Part shown: positions 7,898 through 17,351 of the stretch, piece by piece
Layout of the letters: every line of letters starts with the position of its first letter
Position numbering within the stretch: position 1 is the stretch's first letter
Assembly (NCBI GenBank): GCA_040004035.1
Contig: JAMPLN010000014.1
Strand: one strand, 5' to 3'
Source: Microcoleus vaginatus_C
GTDB lineage: Bacteria > Cyanobacteriota > Cyanobacteriia > Cyanobacteriales > Microcoleaceae
Length of the DNA stretch: 64,000 nucleotides
The notes under the pieces: model-generated
What the model was told of the DNA's origin: nothing
Seen by the model: only the letters and a program-made list of their open reading frames with translations
Database searches by the model: none
Translations under genes and position numbers: made by a program

Positions 7898-10800
7898 TTA
7901 TTTTGTTTCCATCCAATTTTGCCCAGCGTGGATGTCAACTATCAGCGGTACGCTAAGTGGCAGAGCATTTTCCATCGCAGTTCTAATTTTCGGCTGCAAT
8001 TCTTCCCATTCATCGGGAGGTACTTCAAAGATTAATTCGTCGTGAACTTGCAGCAGCAGCCGCGCCTGATAGTTTTGCAAAATTTTGTGTACTTCAATCA
8101 TGGCAAGTTTAATGATATCAGCACTAGAGCCTTGAATGGGAGCGTTGGCTGCGGCCCGCAAAGATTGGGCGTCATCTCTGCTGACAGATTTAAGTCTATC
8201 GGAGTGAATGTCTTGGGGATTGCGGCCTTTTAAGTCTAGGAGGCTTTCGCTCTCGAATTTTAAATAGCGGCGGCGACCTAGAATTGTGGTAACGTATCCG
8301 AGGGCGATCGCCTCTTTTTTTACTTTCTCCAAATATTCAAAAACTTTACTGTAACGCTGGTTAAATCGTTCAATAAACTTTTTACCGTCTGCGGAAGTTT
8401 TGCCCATCGAACGACCAAACTTGATCGCCCCCATACCGTAAATTACCCCAAAATTAATCGTTTTGCCAAACCGTCTTTCGTCCGGCGTTACTTCCTCTTT
8501 TTCAAACAGCAGTTGAGCCGTCACGGTATGCACATCTCGGTTATTTTGGTAAGCTTCTATTAACACAGGTTCTTGACTCAAATGAGCTAAAATTCGCAGT
8601 TCAATTTGAGAATAGTCAGCCGACACCATCAGCCAACCTTCCTCCGGTAAAAAAGCCTTGCGAATTTGCCGCGAAAACTCGGTACGAATGGGAATATTTT
8701 GTAAGTTTGGATTAGAAGAAGAAAGCCTTCCCGTACCCGTTGCAGTTTGGTTGAAATCTGTATGCACTCGCCCGGTATCCGCACGCACTAACTGCGGCAA
8801 AGCATCGACATAAGTTGATTTCAACTTGGATAATGTTCGGTGTTCTAATAAATCGTCTACAATCGGGTGGTCTCCTTGCAATTTATCCAATACAGCGGCG
8901 TCTGTAGAGTATCCTGTCTTAGTTTTGCGAGACTTTTTCTGAAACTCATCCGGGATTTTTTCTAACAATATTTCGCTGAGTTGTTTCGGGGAACCTAAAT
9001 TAAACTTTCTCCCCGCTGCTTGATAAGTTTTTTCTTCTATTTCCTTTAAGCTCTTTTCTAGCTGTTGCGATAGTTCTTGCAGATATGCTGAATCAATGCG
9101 AATTCCGCAATATTCCATTTCTGCTAAAACGGGTTCTAGGGGCTGTTCTACTTCCAGCAGCAACCGATGCAGAGACTTTCCGGGAAAGTTAGCTTCATCA
9201 GCTTCATCCAATTTTGCTCTAAGTTTACCTACTAACTGAAATGTAGTGTAAACATCCATGCCGCAGTAGTCGGCTACTTTTACAATACTGATGTCAGCAA
9301 TTGTTTTGTTTTTCGGCACTAATTCATTGTATGTTTTGGCAACAATGCCTAAGTATTCCCTTGACAGTTCGCTGAGACTGTGATTTTTTTCGGGATTGAG
9401 TACGTAACTGGCTAGCATGGTGTCGAAAACGACTCCTGCTAGTTTAATTCCTTGACACCGCAGGATCGATCGATCAAACTTAGCATTTTGCAGCGCCTTG
9501 GGATAATTCTCGCTTTCCAAAATCGGACGCAAAGCATTTAAAACTGTGGCTTTGTCCAAGTTTGTGCCCGTTTTGTGTCCCGTGGGAATGTAAGCGAGAT
9601 CCTCTTCACCGATTCCCCAACAGCAGCCAATTCCGACTAATTCGGCGTCTCGCGCTTCGATGGCGGTGGTTTCGGTATCCCACGCCACGGGTGAGGCTTT
9701 GTCGGTGAAAGTTTGCAGCAGTTCGACTAATTCGTTTAACTGTTCGGTTGTTTGAATTATTCGGGGTTTAATTGGCAGTTTGTTTTCCTGCTGGGCGGCT
9801 AGGGTTTCTGCGGGACTAAAAAACCACAATGCGTCGTCTTCTGAACTTTCAGAAGTTGCAGGTGACTTATCTATTGTGGGGTGGGCATCTTGCCCGCCCT
9901 TTGCAACAGGCAAGATGCCTGTTCCACTGTCGGCAACAGGCAAGATGCATGTTCCACTGTCCATTGAATTGATTGTGGGGTGGGCATCAGGTTCGCCCTT
10001 TGCCAATGGTTCTTCTACACCACCAAAACGCTTTTGAATTTGCTTTACTTTGCTTAAAAAAGTTTTAAATTCCAATTTTTCCAGCATGGGAATCAAGGCT
10101 GATTCGTCAAAACCTATAAGCTGGCAATCTTCTAAGTTTATTTCTAATGGCACGTCTTGGACAATTGTCGCCATGCGTTGAGAATGGTAAGCAGCTTCTT
10201 TGCCTTCTTCTAGCTTTTTCTTAGTTGCTCCTTTAATCTCGTCGATGGCTGCATAAATTCCATCAAGGGAATTGTAAGCTTCCAGCAATTGCAGGGCGGT
10301 TTTGTCGCCGATGCCTTTAACTCCGGGAATATTATCGGATTTGTCGCCGCACAAAGCTTTGTAATCTATTACTTGTTGGGGCAAAATACCGAGTTTGGCT
10401 TTGACTTCTTCCGGGCCGTATTCTTGGGATTTGCCTTTGCCCGATCGCCTGAGTTCATCGGTACTCAAATATAATACGCTGATTTGTTTTTCGGTTGCTA
10501 CTAATTGAAACAAATCTCGATCGCCCGTCAGGATTTTGACCTGATAACCCGCCGCGCTGGCTTTGTTTGCCAAAGTTCCCAAAACATCGTCCGCCTCGTA
10601 GCCGGGAGCAGTTATTGCAAGTAAATTCAAATAGGTGAGCAATTCTTGCAGGTTTTTGATATCCGGCTTAAAATCCTCCGGTGTTTCAGCTCGACCGGCT
10701 TTGTAGGTGTCGTCTGCTTCGTGGCGAAAAGTGGGTGTGGCGAGGTCAAAGGCGATCGCCATGTACTGGGGGTCGTGGGCCGCCATTACTTCCAGCAGCG

Positions 10801-10969
10801 ACTTCAGAAAGCCAAAACAGACGCTGGTGGGAATGCCTGTTGTCGTTCGCAAGCCTCCGTCTCGACTTTTGGCAAAGGCGAAGTAGGAGCGAAAGGCCAG
10901 GGAGTGACCGTCAACTAGGATGAAGATGGGAGCTTGATTTGCCGACACAGACACAAATACCGATCGCAC
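7898..10969 (-). CDS. polA: DNA polymerase I
   Basis: Repair and Okazaki-fragment polymerase. It has the three usual domains: 5'-nuclease (about 10-300, with GDRDLFQL and GDKSDNIPGV), 3'-5' exonuclease with intact acidic motif DTET near residue 430, and polymerase (about 620-1023) with SADYSQIELR (motif A) and HDELIFEV (motif C). At about 1,023 residues it is longer than E. coli Pol I (928). Part of the excess is residues about 321-366, encoded by a dispersed hairpin repeat at 9874-10007 lying in the linker between the first two domains. The frame starts with GTG at 10969; a second GTG at 10948 (SANQAPIF follows) is an equally credible start. Confidence 0.96.
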   Translation of the reverse strand: MRSVFVSVSANQAPIFILVDGHSLAFRSYFAFAKSRDGGLRTTTGIPTSVCFGFLKSLLEVMAAHDPQYMAIAFDLATPTFRHEADDTYKAGRAETPEDFKPDIKNLQELLTYLNLLAITAPGYEADDVLGTLANKASAAGYQVKILTGDRDLFQLVATEKQISVLYLSTDELRRSGKGKSQEYGPEEVKAKLGILPQQVIDYKALCGDKSDNIPGVKGIGDKTALQLLEAYNSLDGIYAAIDEIKGATKKKLEEGKEAAYHSQRMATIVQDVPLEINLEDCQLIGFDESALIPMLEKLEFKTFLSKVKQIQKRFGGVEEPLAKGEPDAHPTINSMDSGTCILPVADSGTGILPVAKGGQDAHPTIDKSPATSESSEDDALWFFSPAETLAAQQENKLPIKPRIIQTTEQLNELVELLQTFTDKASPVAWDTETTAIEARDAELVGIGCCWGIGEEDLAYIPTGHKTGTNLDKATVLNALRPILESENYPKALQNAKFDRSILRCQGIKLAGVVFDTMLASYVLNPEKNHSLSELSREYLGIVAKTYNELVPKNKTIADISIVKVADYCGMDVYTTFQLVGKLRAKLDEADEANFPGKSLHRLLLEVEQPLEPVLAEMEYCGIRIDSAYLQELSQQLEKSLKEIEEKTYQAAGRKFNLGSPKQLSEILLEKIPDEFQKKSRKTKTGYSTDAAVLDKLQGDHPIVDDLLEHRTLSKLKSTYVDALPQLVRADTGRVHTDFNQTATGTGRLSSSNPNLQNIPIRTEFSRQIRKAFLPEEGWLMVSADYSQIELRILAHLSQEPVLIEAYQNNRDVHTVTAQLLFEKEEVTPDERRFGKTINFGVIYGMGAIKFGRSMGKTSADGKKFIERFNQRYSKVFEYLEKVKKEAIALGYVTTILGRRRYLKFESESLLDLKGRNPQDIHSDRLKSVSRDDAQSLRAAANAPIQGSSADIIKLAMIEVHKILQNYQARLLLQVHDELIFEVPPDEWEELQPKIRTAMENALPLSVPLIVDIHAGQNWMETK
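9874..10007. repeat. dispersed hairpin repeat inside polA
   Basis: Contains GTGGGGTGGGCATCTTGCC, then two copies of the core CAGGCAAGATG(C)(C/A)TGTTCCACTG, then a second GTGGGGTGGGCATC. The same core occurs between genes at 26153-26294, 56222-56241 and 63583-63671. Here it stays in frame and adds about 45 residues (motifs GILPVA, DAHPTI) to the polA linker. Confidence 0.85.
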
Positions 10970-11112
10970 GAAAGGATTTTCTCATTGTACTCAGTTGTCC
11001 CCCTGCATTGATCGACCGGAAGGATGGCCCGCAGACTTGAGGACGCTTGACACTTGAGCGGGGAGCGGCTTACTGTGCAGCTTGGCTGAGAATAGTAGAA
11101 GATGTTAAGTAT

Positions 11113-11141
11113 GATTCCCTACGGGATAGCTTCGCTTCACG
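11113..11141. repeat. 29-bp dispersed repeat, copy 1
   Basis: Begins GATTCCCTACGGGATAGC. An exact inverted copy lies at 59309-59337. The copy here is just upstream of the J-domain gene. Confidence 0.8.
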
Positions 11142-11169
11142 CGAATTTACAAAAACCTGCCCGAAGCCT

Positions 11170-12516
11170 ATGGCTGACATTAATCGATGCTACGAAATCC
11201 TCGAAATTGAGCCTGGAACTTCCTTAGAAGAAATTAAGCGCGCTTACAGGGATTTAGCGTTTGTGTGGCATCCCGATCGGTTTGCCAACAACGACCGCCT
11301 GCAACAAAAAGCTCAACAACGATTAACAGAAATTAATGAAGCTTACCAGCAGTTGCTGTCGTTTCTGAGTCAGCCTGAATCGAGGTCGATCGAAAAACAG
11401 TTTCAGCAGCCACCGCCCCCTGCGCCGGAAAAGCCGCTGAGAAGGCGTTCTGGAAAATCAGCCGCCAGGCGTGGTTCCCAGCGCCGTCAAACCCGCCCAA
11501 AAGCCGCCTCCCAAAAATTTCTCACTCAAAAAAACGCATCAAGCAAGAAACGATTTACCACTAACAATCGTCAAGCGTCGCGGGGCAGAAAGCAACCAGG
11601 GCGAAGCGTTGCGAGGGAAGCACGGCCATCTCAAAACTATCGAAAGCTTACCTCGAGAAGGAAAACAGAATTTTCAACTCAATACTCAAAACCGCCAAGC
11701 CCGCCGAGGGAAGTGCGGCCATCTCAACACTATTCAAGCTTCCCTTGGTGGCCCCTGGCAATCGCCGTGGCGAGTTACGCTTTGACCGGTTGGATTTTGA
11801 CGGTATCAGCCGCCCCGCTGTGGATGTGGGCTTTAATCTGCGGTGCAGATTGGCTGTGGGCCGCGATTTTGCTGGCGGAGGGTTCAGCAACGCCTAAAGT
11901 GTGGCTGGCGGCCTTAGTTTTGGCTGGGGCGGTGGGGGGGTCGATCGCCGGTTTTCAGGCGGGAGGAATGAGAACAGGGGCTGCTTGGGGCGCCGTTGGG
12001 GCTGGTTTGGGGGCGATCGCCAGTTCCGAGGCCGAGTCGCGGGCTGTGGCTGCTGTTTTGGCTGTCGCGGGAGTGCTGACAGTGGTGGGATTGATGGCTG
12101 GAACTGGTTCTGGGAATTGGGTCAAGGTGTTGGTGGCGGCCGTCTGTTGGGCGGTTGTTGGCTTGATGTGCGGGCTGGCGGCGGAAGTAGGTGGGCATTC
12201 GGGCGGCCCCGTCGGGATCGGAGGTGCGATCGGGCTGGGGATTGGGGCGTGGGCTGGGGCTTTGGCTGGGGCGGGATTGGAGGCGATCGTCCAAGCCTTT
12301 GCTATCGCCGGGTCTAAGACTGTTTATGGGGCTTGGGCTGCGATCGGGATTATTGCAGGAGTTGTGGCGCGGATGGTAGCCGCAGAAAGGTTGATCCACG
12401 CTAGCAGCGGGCTTTACACGGTTATCCTGTTGGTGGCTACTTCGGGTTTCGGGCTGTGGCTGGGAAGTTGGTTGGGCGATCGATCGTATTTTTTTAAATT
12501 AGTCATAAGTCATTAG
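11170..12516 (+). CDS. J-domain membrane protein (DnaJ-like)
   Basis: 448 residues. Residues about 3-65 form a J domain with the HPD triad (FVWHPDRF), which stimulates Hsp70 ATPase. A basic, Ser/Pro/Gln-rich linker (about 70-190) follows, then a Gly/Ala-rich hydrophobic half (about 195-445) with many membrane helices. This is not a classic DnaJ: there is no Gly/Phe region or zinc domain. It probably recruits DnaK to a membrane. The open frame begins upstream at 11047 inside a repeat; the ATG at 11170 starts exactly before the J domain (MADINRCYEIL) and is preferred. The 3' half is notably GC-rich. Confidence 0.85.
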   Translation: MADINRCYEILEIEPGTSLEEIKRAYRDLAFVWHPDRFANNDRLQQKAQQRLTEINEAYQQLLSFLSQPESRSIEKQFQQPPPPAPEKPLRRRSGKSAARRGSQRRQTRPKAASQKFLTQKNASSKKRFTTNNRQASRGRKQPGRSVAREARPSQNYRKLTSRRKTEFSTQYSKPPSPPREVRPSQHYSSFPWWPLAIAVASYALTGWILTVSAAPLWMWALICGADWLWAAILLAEGSATPKVWLAALVLAGAVGGSIAGFQAGGMRTGAAWGAVGAGLGAIASSEAESRAVAAVLAVAGVLTVVGLMAGTGSGNWVKVLVAAVCWAVVGLMCGLAAEVGGHSGGPVGIGGAIGLGIGAWAGALAGAGLEAIVQAFAIAGSKTVYGAWAAIGIIAGVVARMVAAERLIHASSGLYTVILLVATSGFGLWLGSWLGDRSYFFKLVISH

Positions 12517-12603
12517 TCTTTCGGCAAAATTACCAATTACCAATTACCAACTACCACTTCCCCATTATTCTCTTGTCTAGCAACAACTAAGACAATGAGG
12601 ATG

Positions 12604-12753
12604 TTATTAATTAGCTGACACCCTTCCCTCTTCCTTCTTCCTGACATCCGTTACATCCGTCGAGCGAATCCGTTGCCGAACTTCCTTCTTCCTTCTTCCT
12701 TCTTCCTTCTTCCTTCTTCCCTTACCGAATCCGTTGCCGAACTTCCTTCTTCC
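12604..12753. repeat. CTTCCTTC-rich tract with two copies of a 27-bp repeat
   Basis: A run of CTTCCTT units flanked by two identical 27-mers (core CGTTGCCGAACTTCCTTC) at 12666-12692 and 12727-12753. The second copy overlaps the 3' end of the minus-strand EAL gene and encodes its last residues (KKEVRQRIR). A third identical copy is at 17324-17350. Confidence 0.8.
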
Positions 12754-14419
12754 TCCAGGATAAATCCCAGCACTTATCGCTTTTCAGCAGCGCTTCAAAC
12801 TCAGCCCTTGGCAAAGCCTGACTGAAAAGATAGCCTTGAATTTCGTCACATTCGTGTTCGCACAAAAAATCAAGTTCCTGCTGATTTTCTACCCCCTCAG
12901 CCACCACCGTCATGTTCATGCAGTGTGCCATTTGAATAATCGCTATTGTTATCGCTGCATTTTGGCGATCGTCTGCAATGTCGCGAATAAAACTCTTGTC
13001 TATTTTGATCGCATCAAACGGAAAGCGTTTTGGATAACTCAAAGAAGAATATCCCGTTCCAAAATCATCAATTGCTATCCTAATTCCCTGATCTTTCCAC
13101 ACCCTAAAAGCTTTAGCTGCTGCAATTTCGTCTTGCAAAACCAGACTTTCCGTCAGTTCTAATTCCAAACTCTTGGGATCGAGATCTGTTTCTGTCAATA
13201 TCTGCCTGACTCTTTCCGTGAAATTTTTGCGCTCGAATTGACGGGCTGACACGTTAACTGCCACTCGCAGGAGTGGCAAACCTGCTCTTTGCCATGTTTT
13301 AGTTTGCCTGCAAACAGTCTCTAATACCCATTCGCCCAACGGTGCAATCAAGCCCATTTCTTCAGCCATTGGAATAAATTCCCCAGGGGAAACTCGCCCC
13401 CGTTCTGGATGATTCCAGCGCACCAAAGCTTCAGCACCAATCATTTTACCTGTTTTAATTTCTATTTGAGGCTGATAGTATACTTCAAATTGGGAGCTTT
13501 TTAAAGCATGGCGCAAGCAAGTTTCTTGAAGAAGTGTATTGATAAAAAAATTAGCATTTTTCGCAGTATAAAAATGATAAGTATTGCCGCCTTTTTGCTG
13601 AGATTGATACATTGCTATATAAGCATTTTTCAGCATTTCATCTCCGTCGGTGCCGTCTCCGGGATACAAGCAGATCCCCATACTAGCAGTGACAGAGACT
13701 TCGCAATCTTTGACAATCATACCTTGGGATACAATATCTAAAATGTTTTGAGCAATCTTAGCCACATCCTGTTTTTCTGCAACTGGTTTGAGAATCAGCG
13801 CGAATTCTGCCGCTTCCAAACGAGCAACAATATTAATGTTGTCCATGCAGTTAGTTAGCCGCTGGGCGATGCTGCAAAGCACTGAGTCGCCGATATCGTG
13901 TCCCCAGGTACTGTTAATGCGGTTGATTTTATCTAAGCTAAGCGTGACAACTGGAATGACTCCTGACAATTCTTTTTGACCATCTAATACTCGACTTAAC
14001 TTTTCTCGCAAAAATGAACGATTCGGCAGGTTGGTCAAGCTGTCATACTGATGTCGGTAGAGTGCCAGTTGAATAGTTGTGTGCAAGTTTTTTTCTTCAA
14101 ATGGCTTGACAATATAGCCGAACGGTTTTGTACTATTGACTCGTCGCAAAGTAGTTTCATCGGCATAAGCTGTCAGATAAACTACTGGAATTTGAAAGCG
14201 CAAGCGAATTTCTTCGGCTGCTGTAATGCCGTCGATTTCGCCTTGCAGGTTAACATCCATTAAAACTAAATCCGGGCGCAAATTGGCTGCCGATTCAATC
14301 GCTTCTTCTCCCGAATAGACCATGCCAGTTATTCTATATCCTAGAGATATCAAACTGTCGGAAATGTCTTCCGCAATGATGCTCTCGTCTTCAACTATCA
14401 GAATTTTTTTGTTGGACAC
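12722..14419 (-). CDS. response regulator with degenerate GGDEF and intact EAL domain
   Basis: 565 residues: receiver domain (about 3-120; phospho-acceptor Asp in LVLMDVNL), GGDEF-like domain (about 130-290) and EAL domain (about 300-550). The GGDEF signature is replaced by LEAAEF, so cyclic-di-GMP synthesis should be lost. The EAL side keeps EALVRW, the ELTESL Glu, IDDFGTGYSSL, KIDKSF and AEGVE, so it should hydrolyse cyclic di-GMP. Start is a GTG at 14419 with GGAG upstream; it shares one base with the stop of the kinase gene (TAGTG), which indicates translational coupling. The last ten residues are coded by a dispersed repeat. Confidence 0.93.
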   Translation of the reverse strand: MSNKKILIVEDESIIAEDISDSLISLGYRITGMVYSGEEAIESAANLRPDLVLMDVNLQGEIDGITAAEEIRLRFQIPVVYLTAYADETTLRRVNSTKPFGYIVKPFEEKNLHTTIQLALYRHQYDSLTNLPNRSFLREKLSRVLDGQKELSGVIPVVTLSLDKINRINSTWGHDIGDSVLCSIAQRLTNCMDNINIVARLEAAEFALILKPVAEKQDVAKIAQNILDIVSQGMIVKDCEVSVTASMGICLYPGDGTDGDEMLKNAYIAMYQSQQKGGNTYHFYTAKNANFFINTLLQETCLRHALKSSQFEVYYQPQIEIKTGKMIGAEALVRWNHPERGRVSPGEFIPMAEEMGLIAPLGEWVLETVCRQTKTWQRAGLPLLRVAVNVSARQFERKNFTERVRQILTETDLDPKSLELELTESLVLQDEIAAAKAFRVWKDQGIRIAIDDFGTGYSSLSYPKRFPFDAIKIDKSFIRDIADDRQNAAITIAIIQMAHCMNMTVVAEGVENQQELDFLCEHECDEIQGYLFSQALPRAEFEALLKSDKCWDLSWRKKEVRQRIR

Positions 14420-16791
14420 TATTTTTTCTCCTCAGAGTGCAATTTGGGTTGACAAAAGGTTATTCTAAAAGTCGTGCCCGCAGTTTCTAAAAGTTCTATT
14501 TCCCCCCGGATTTGCTTGACTAAAGACACGACCAGTCGCAAACCCAATGTTCGGGCTTTGCGATAATCTAAGTCTTGAGGAAAACCAATTCCGCTGTCGC
14601 TCACGGTTAGCACGCAAACTCTGTTATTATCTAACGTGAAATCTATGTTAATTTTACCTTTAACTTGTCCTTTAAAGGCATATTTGAGGGCATTTGTCAC
14701 AAGCTCGTTGATAATTAAGCCGCAAGGAACTGCCGTATCAATATTGAGAGAACACGGCGCAATATTTGTTTGCAAGTTGACGCCTTCTGCATGATTTTCA
14801 TAAGCTTGGAATAAATTGTGGGCGAGATTTTGGATGTATTCAGCAAAGTCAATGTTTGACAAGTCTTTGGATTGATACAATTGTTCGTGAACCAGGGCCA
14901 TTGATCTGACTCGGTTTTGACTTTCTTTTAACATTTCACTAACGTGGCTGTCTTGGATGTAGCGGGACTGAAGTTTGAGCAAACTGGAAATAACTTGGAG
15001 GTTGTTTTTGACGCGGTGGTGAATTTCTTTGAGGAGAACTTCTTTTTCTGCAAGGGATGCTTTGATGCCATCTTCGTCGCGCTTGCGATCTGTAATATCC
15101 CGCACTACTGCTTGAATTACTTTTCGTCCGTTAATTTCCATTGCATTTAACAGCACTTCAGCGGGGAATTCTGAACCGTCGAGTCGTTTGTGTACCCAGT
15201 CAAAACGACAGCTACCTGTTTGCATTGCTGTCGATATTCTCTGTATTGCTAGACTGGATGAGTCTTGTCCGCTAGGCTGAAATTGTGGGGAAAAGTCGCT
15301 CAGTTTCTTGCCGTAAAATTGTTTTGTGTTGCTACAGCAAAATATTTTTAAGGTGGCGGGGTTGCAGTCAAAAAACTCCTTTTCGTCAAGCAACATTACT
15401 GCGTCGCTGGTGGCTTCATAAAGGCTACGAAATTTGTGTTCTGATTCTTGCAGCGAGCCGATCAATTGGTTTTTTAGAGCTTCTGCACGCTTGCGGTCGG
15501 TAATGTCTATTCCTACAGAAACTGCTGCGGTTCCCTGATGATATTTCTGAGCTACTATCAAATAGTTGCGGACGAAACCGTTAATTTCTATTTCTATTTC
15601 TTGGCAGGTTTGCTGAGATGAACTGTCAAAAAAAATTCGGATCAGTTCTCCGAAAGTCGAGCCTTTGTCGAGAAAGTTGATTTCTTGACCGACAAAGCTT
15701 TCAGGAGATAAGTTGAATGAGGTTGCTAAGTGCTGGTTGACTCCAATATACCGCAAATCTGAACTAATCCAAGAAATCAGTCCGGGTACGGCATCCAAAA
15801 CGGCGCGAAGTTGGTCTGTAGCTTCTTGGAGTGCTTTTTCCGATCGCTTGTGATCACTAATATCTGTCGCCGTTCCGCACAAGCCTAAAATAGCGCCGTT
15901 TTCAGCTTGGTTGACGATGCTGTTGACGCGCAGGTGGACGGGAGTACCGTCTTTACGAATGTGTACTGTTTCGTAAGGAGAATTAGCGGTTTGTGGGTGA
16001 ATTTTGGTTCTCGCTAAAAGTTGGGCAAATATTTCTCTTGGTCTACTTTCTTGCTCAGGAACTAAAAAATCGGTGAAGCGGCGTCCGATCATTTCTGGCG
16101 GTTCGTAACCATAGATGCGTTTGGCGGCAGAATTGACAAAAGTCAAGAGGCCTTCAATATCGATCGACCAAATCAATTCTTGGGAGGTTTCTACGAGGTT
16201 GCGGTACTTTTTTTCGCTTTCGGCAAGTGCTGCATTGAAGAATGCAGTCTGCTGCTGCAGTCTCTGTTCTAATTCTTGATTTGCCGTTTCCAGAGTTGCG
16301 ATCAACTGCTCGCGCTCGGTAATTTCAGTAGAAACAGCCACTGCCCCGACAACTTCGCCATTTCCATCTCGCAGCGCTGTCGATCGAATTTCGTGAATAA
16401 AATGCCTCTCTCGGATGTTCCAAGTGCGATCGTTTCCTGCTAATACCTCGGCAATATTTTCTAAGATATCTGGCTGGCTGCTGTAAACTTCACAAATCGA
16501 TCGCCCGACAGTTGCACTTGGTTTGAGTCCCAAATTTTCTAATCCTTTCCCTGCTGCAAGGGTTAACTTGCCTTCTCTGTCTGTTGCCCACAGGAAAATT
16601 GGGGCACAACTGACAGCGGCGTGAAAGGTTTCGTTGGCTTGTTTGAGCCGATCGATTTCTGCGTGAAGCAGATCCTGGGTGGTGTTTAATTCTACCGTTA
16701 GTCGATCGGCTTTTTGCTGCCAACTGGCAGCACTATCGCACATTTCTGCGAGATTGCGGGAACGACAGATGGATTGGTTGCAGTGTGACAT
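14419..16791 (-). CDS. multi-PAS sensor histidine kinase (HisKA_2 type)
   Basis: About 790 residues, soluble: an N-terminal coiled coil, four PAS domains (about 55-165, 190-305, 320-440, 450-570, each ending in a D[IT]T[DE]xK/R-like PAC motif such as ITDRKR), then a HisKA_2 dimerisation domain with EIHHRVKNNLQVISSL and an ATP-binding domain (N-box INELVTNALKYAF, DSGIGFP). This kinase class often senses light, redox or small ligands via PAS. It overlaps the following receiver-EAL gene by one base, so the pair should be a signalling operon that controls cyclic-di-GMP breakdown. The frame opens at a GTG at 16809; ATG at 16791 is preferred. Confidence 0.92.
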   Translation of the reverse strand: MSHCNQSICRSRNLAEMCDSAASWQQKADRLTVELNTTQDLLHAEIDRLKQANETFHAAVSCAPIFLWATDREGKLTLAAGKGLENLGLKPSATVGRSICEVYSSQPDILENIAEVLAGNDRTWNIRERHFIHEIRSTALRDGNGEVVGAVAVSTEITEREQLIATLETANQELEQRLQQQTAFFNAALAESEKKYRNLVETSQELIWSIDIEGLLTFVNSAAKRIYGYEPPEMIGRRFTDFLVPEQESRPREIFAQLLARTKIHPQTANSPYETVHIRKDGTPVHLRVNSIVNQAENGAILGLCGTATDISDHKRSEKALQEATDQLRAVLDAVPGLISWISSDLRYIGVNQHLATSFNLSPESFVGQEINFLDKGSTFGELIRIFFDSSSQQTCQEIEIEINGFVRNYLIVAQKYHQGTAAVSVGIDITDRKRAEALKNQLIGSLQESEHKFRSLYEATSDAVMLLDEKEFFDCNPATLKIFCCSNTKQFYGKKLSDFSPQFQPSGQDSSSLAIQRISTAMQTGSCRFDWVHKRLDGSEFPAEVLLNAMEINGRKVIQAVVRDITDRKRDEDGIKASLAEKEVLLKEIHHRVKNNLQVISSLLKLQSRYIQDSHVSEMLKESQNRVRSMALVHEQLYQSKDLSNIDFAEYIQNLAHNLFQAYENHAEGVNLQTNIAPCSLNIDTAVPCGLIINELVTNALKYAFKGQVKGKINIDFTLDNNRVCVLTVSDSGIGFPQDLDYRKARTLGLRLVVSLVKQIRGEIELLETAGTTFRITFCQPKLHSEEKK

Positions 16792-17227
16792 GGTTACTCT
16801 AGGGCGCACTGTATATTTAACCCCAGCCTATCTTTTAAGCATAAACTTTTTAAGTCAAATATTACAATTAGCAGGAATACTCATCCGACCCAGATGCGAT
16901 ATATTAAAGCTACTTTAAAGGATTCAGAAATTGCGGCTCGCTCAGGCTTGCGGGCGACAGTTTACAAATTGATAATAAGCTGAATAATGCCTGCTAATCG
17001 GTATTTTTACGGTAACTATTTGTAGTAGGGCAAAAAGAAGTTCCGCAATCCTAGGCTTGCACAAGAACTGGGATTGTAAATTTATTATATTTGTTTGCGT
17101 AGATTCACGCACCGAGGAAGAGGGAATCGGGACAATTGAAATATAGGCAGCGGCTGAATGGTTAGGAGGTACTTAATTTGGGAAAATCATGAGGTCGATT
17201 CCCTCTTCTTTCTGCCTTCTGCCTTCT

Positions 17228-17292
17228 TCCCTATTCCCTATGCCCTATTCCCTATGCCCTATTCCCTATGCCCTATTCCCTATGCCCTATTC
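17228..17292. repeat. tandem repeat CCCTATTCCCTATG
   Basis: About four and a half head-to-tail copies of the 14-mer CCCTATTCCCTATG downstream of the WD40 gene. Such arrays are typical variable spacers in filamentous cyanobacteria. Confidence 0.8.
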
Positions 17293-17323
17293 TCTATTTC
17301 TTCCATCCGCTACATCCGTTACA

Positions 17324-17350
17324 GAATCCGTTGCCGAACTTCCTTCTTCC
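17324..17350. repeat. 27-bp dispersed repeat, third copy
   Basis: Identical over 27 bases to 12666-12692 and 12727-12753. It ends one base from the stop codon of the WD40 gene. Confidence 0.8.
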
Positions 17351-17351
17351 T

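Larger units (their letters stand above)
16792..17351. other. 560-bp intergenic region with repeats
   Basis: The left 400 bases show no gene or clear signal. The right part is a tandem repeat (17228-17292) and the third copy of the 27-bp repeat (17324-17350). An open frame running through these repeats on the plus strand is a repeat artefact. Confidence 0.5.
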
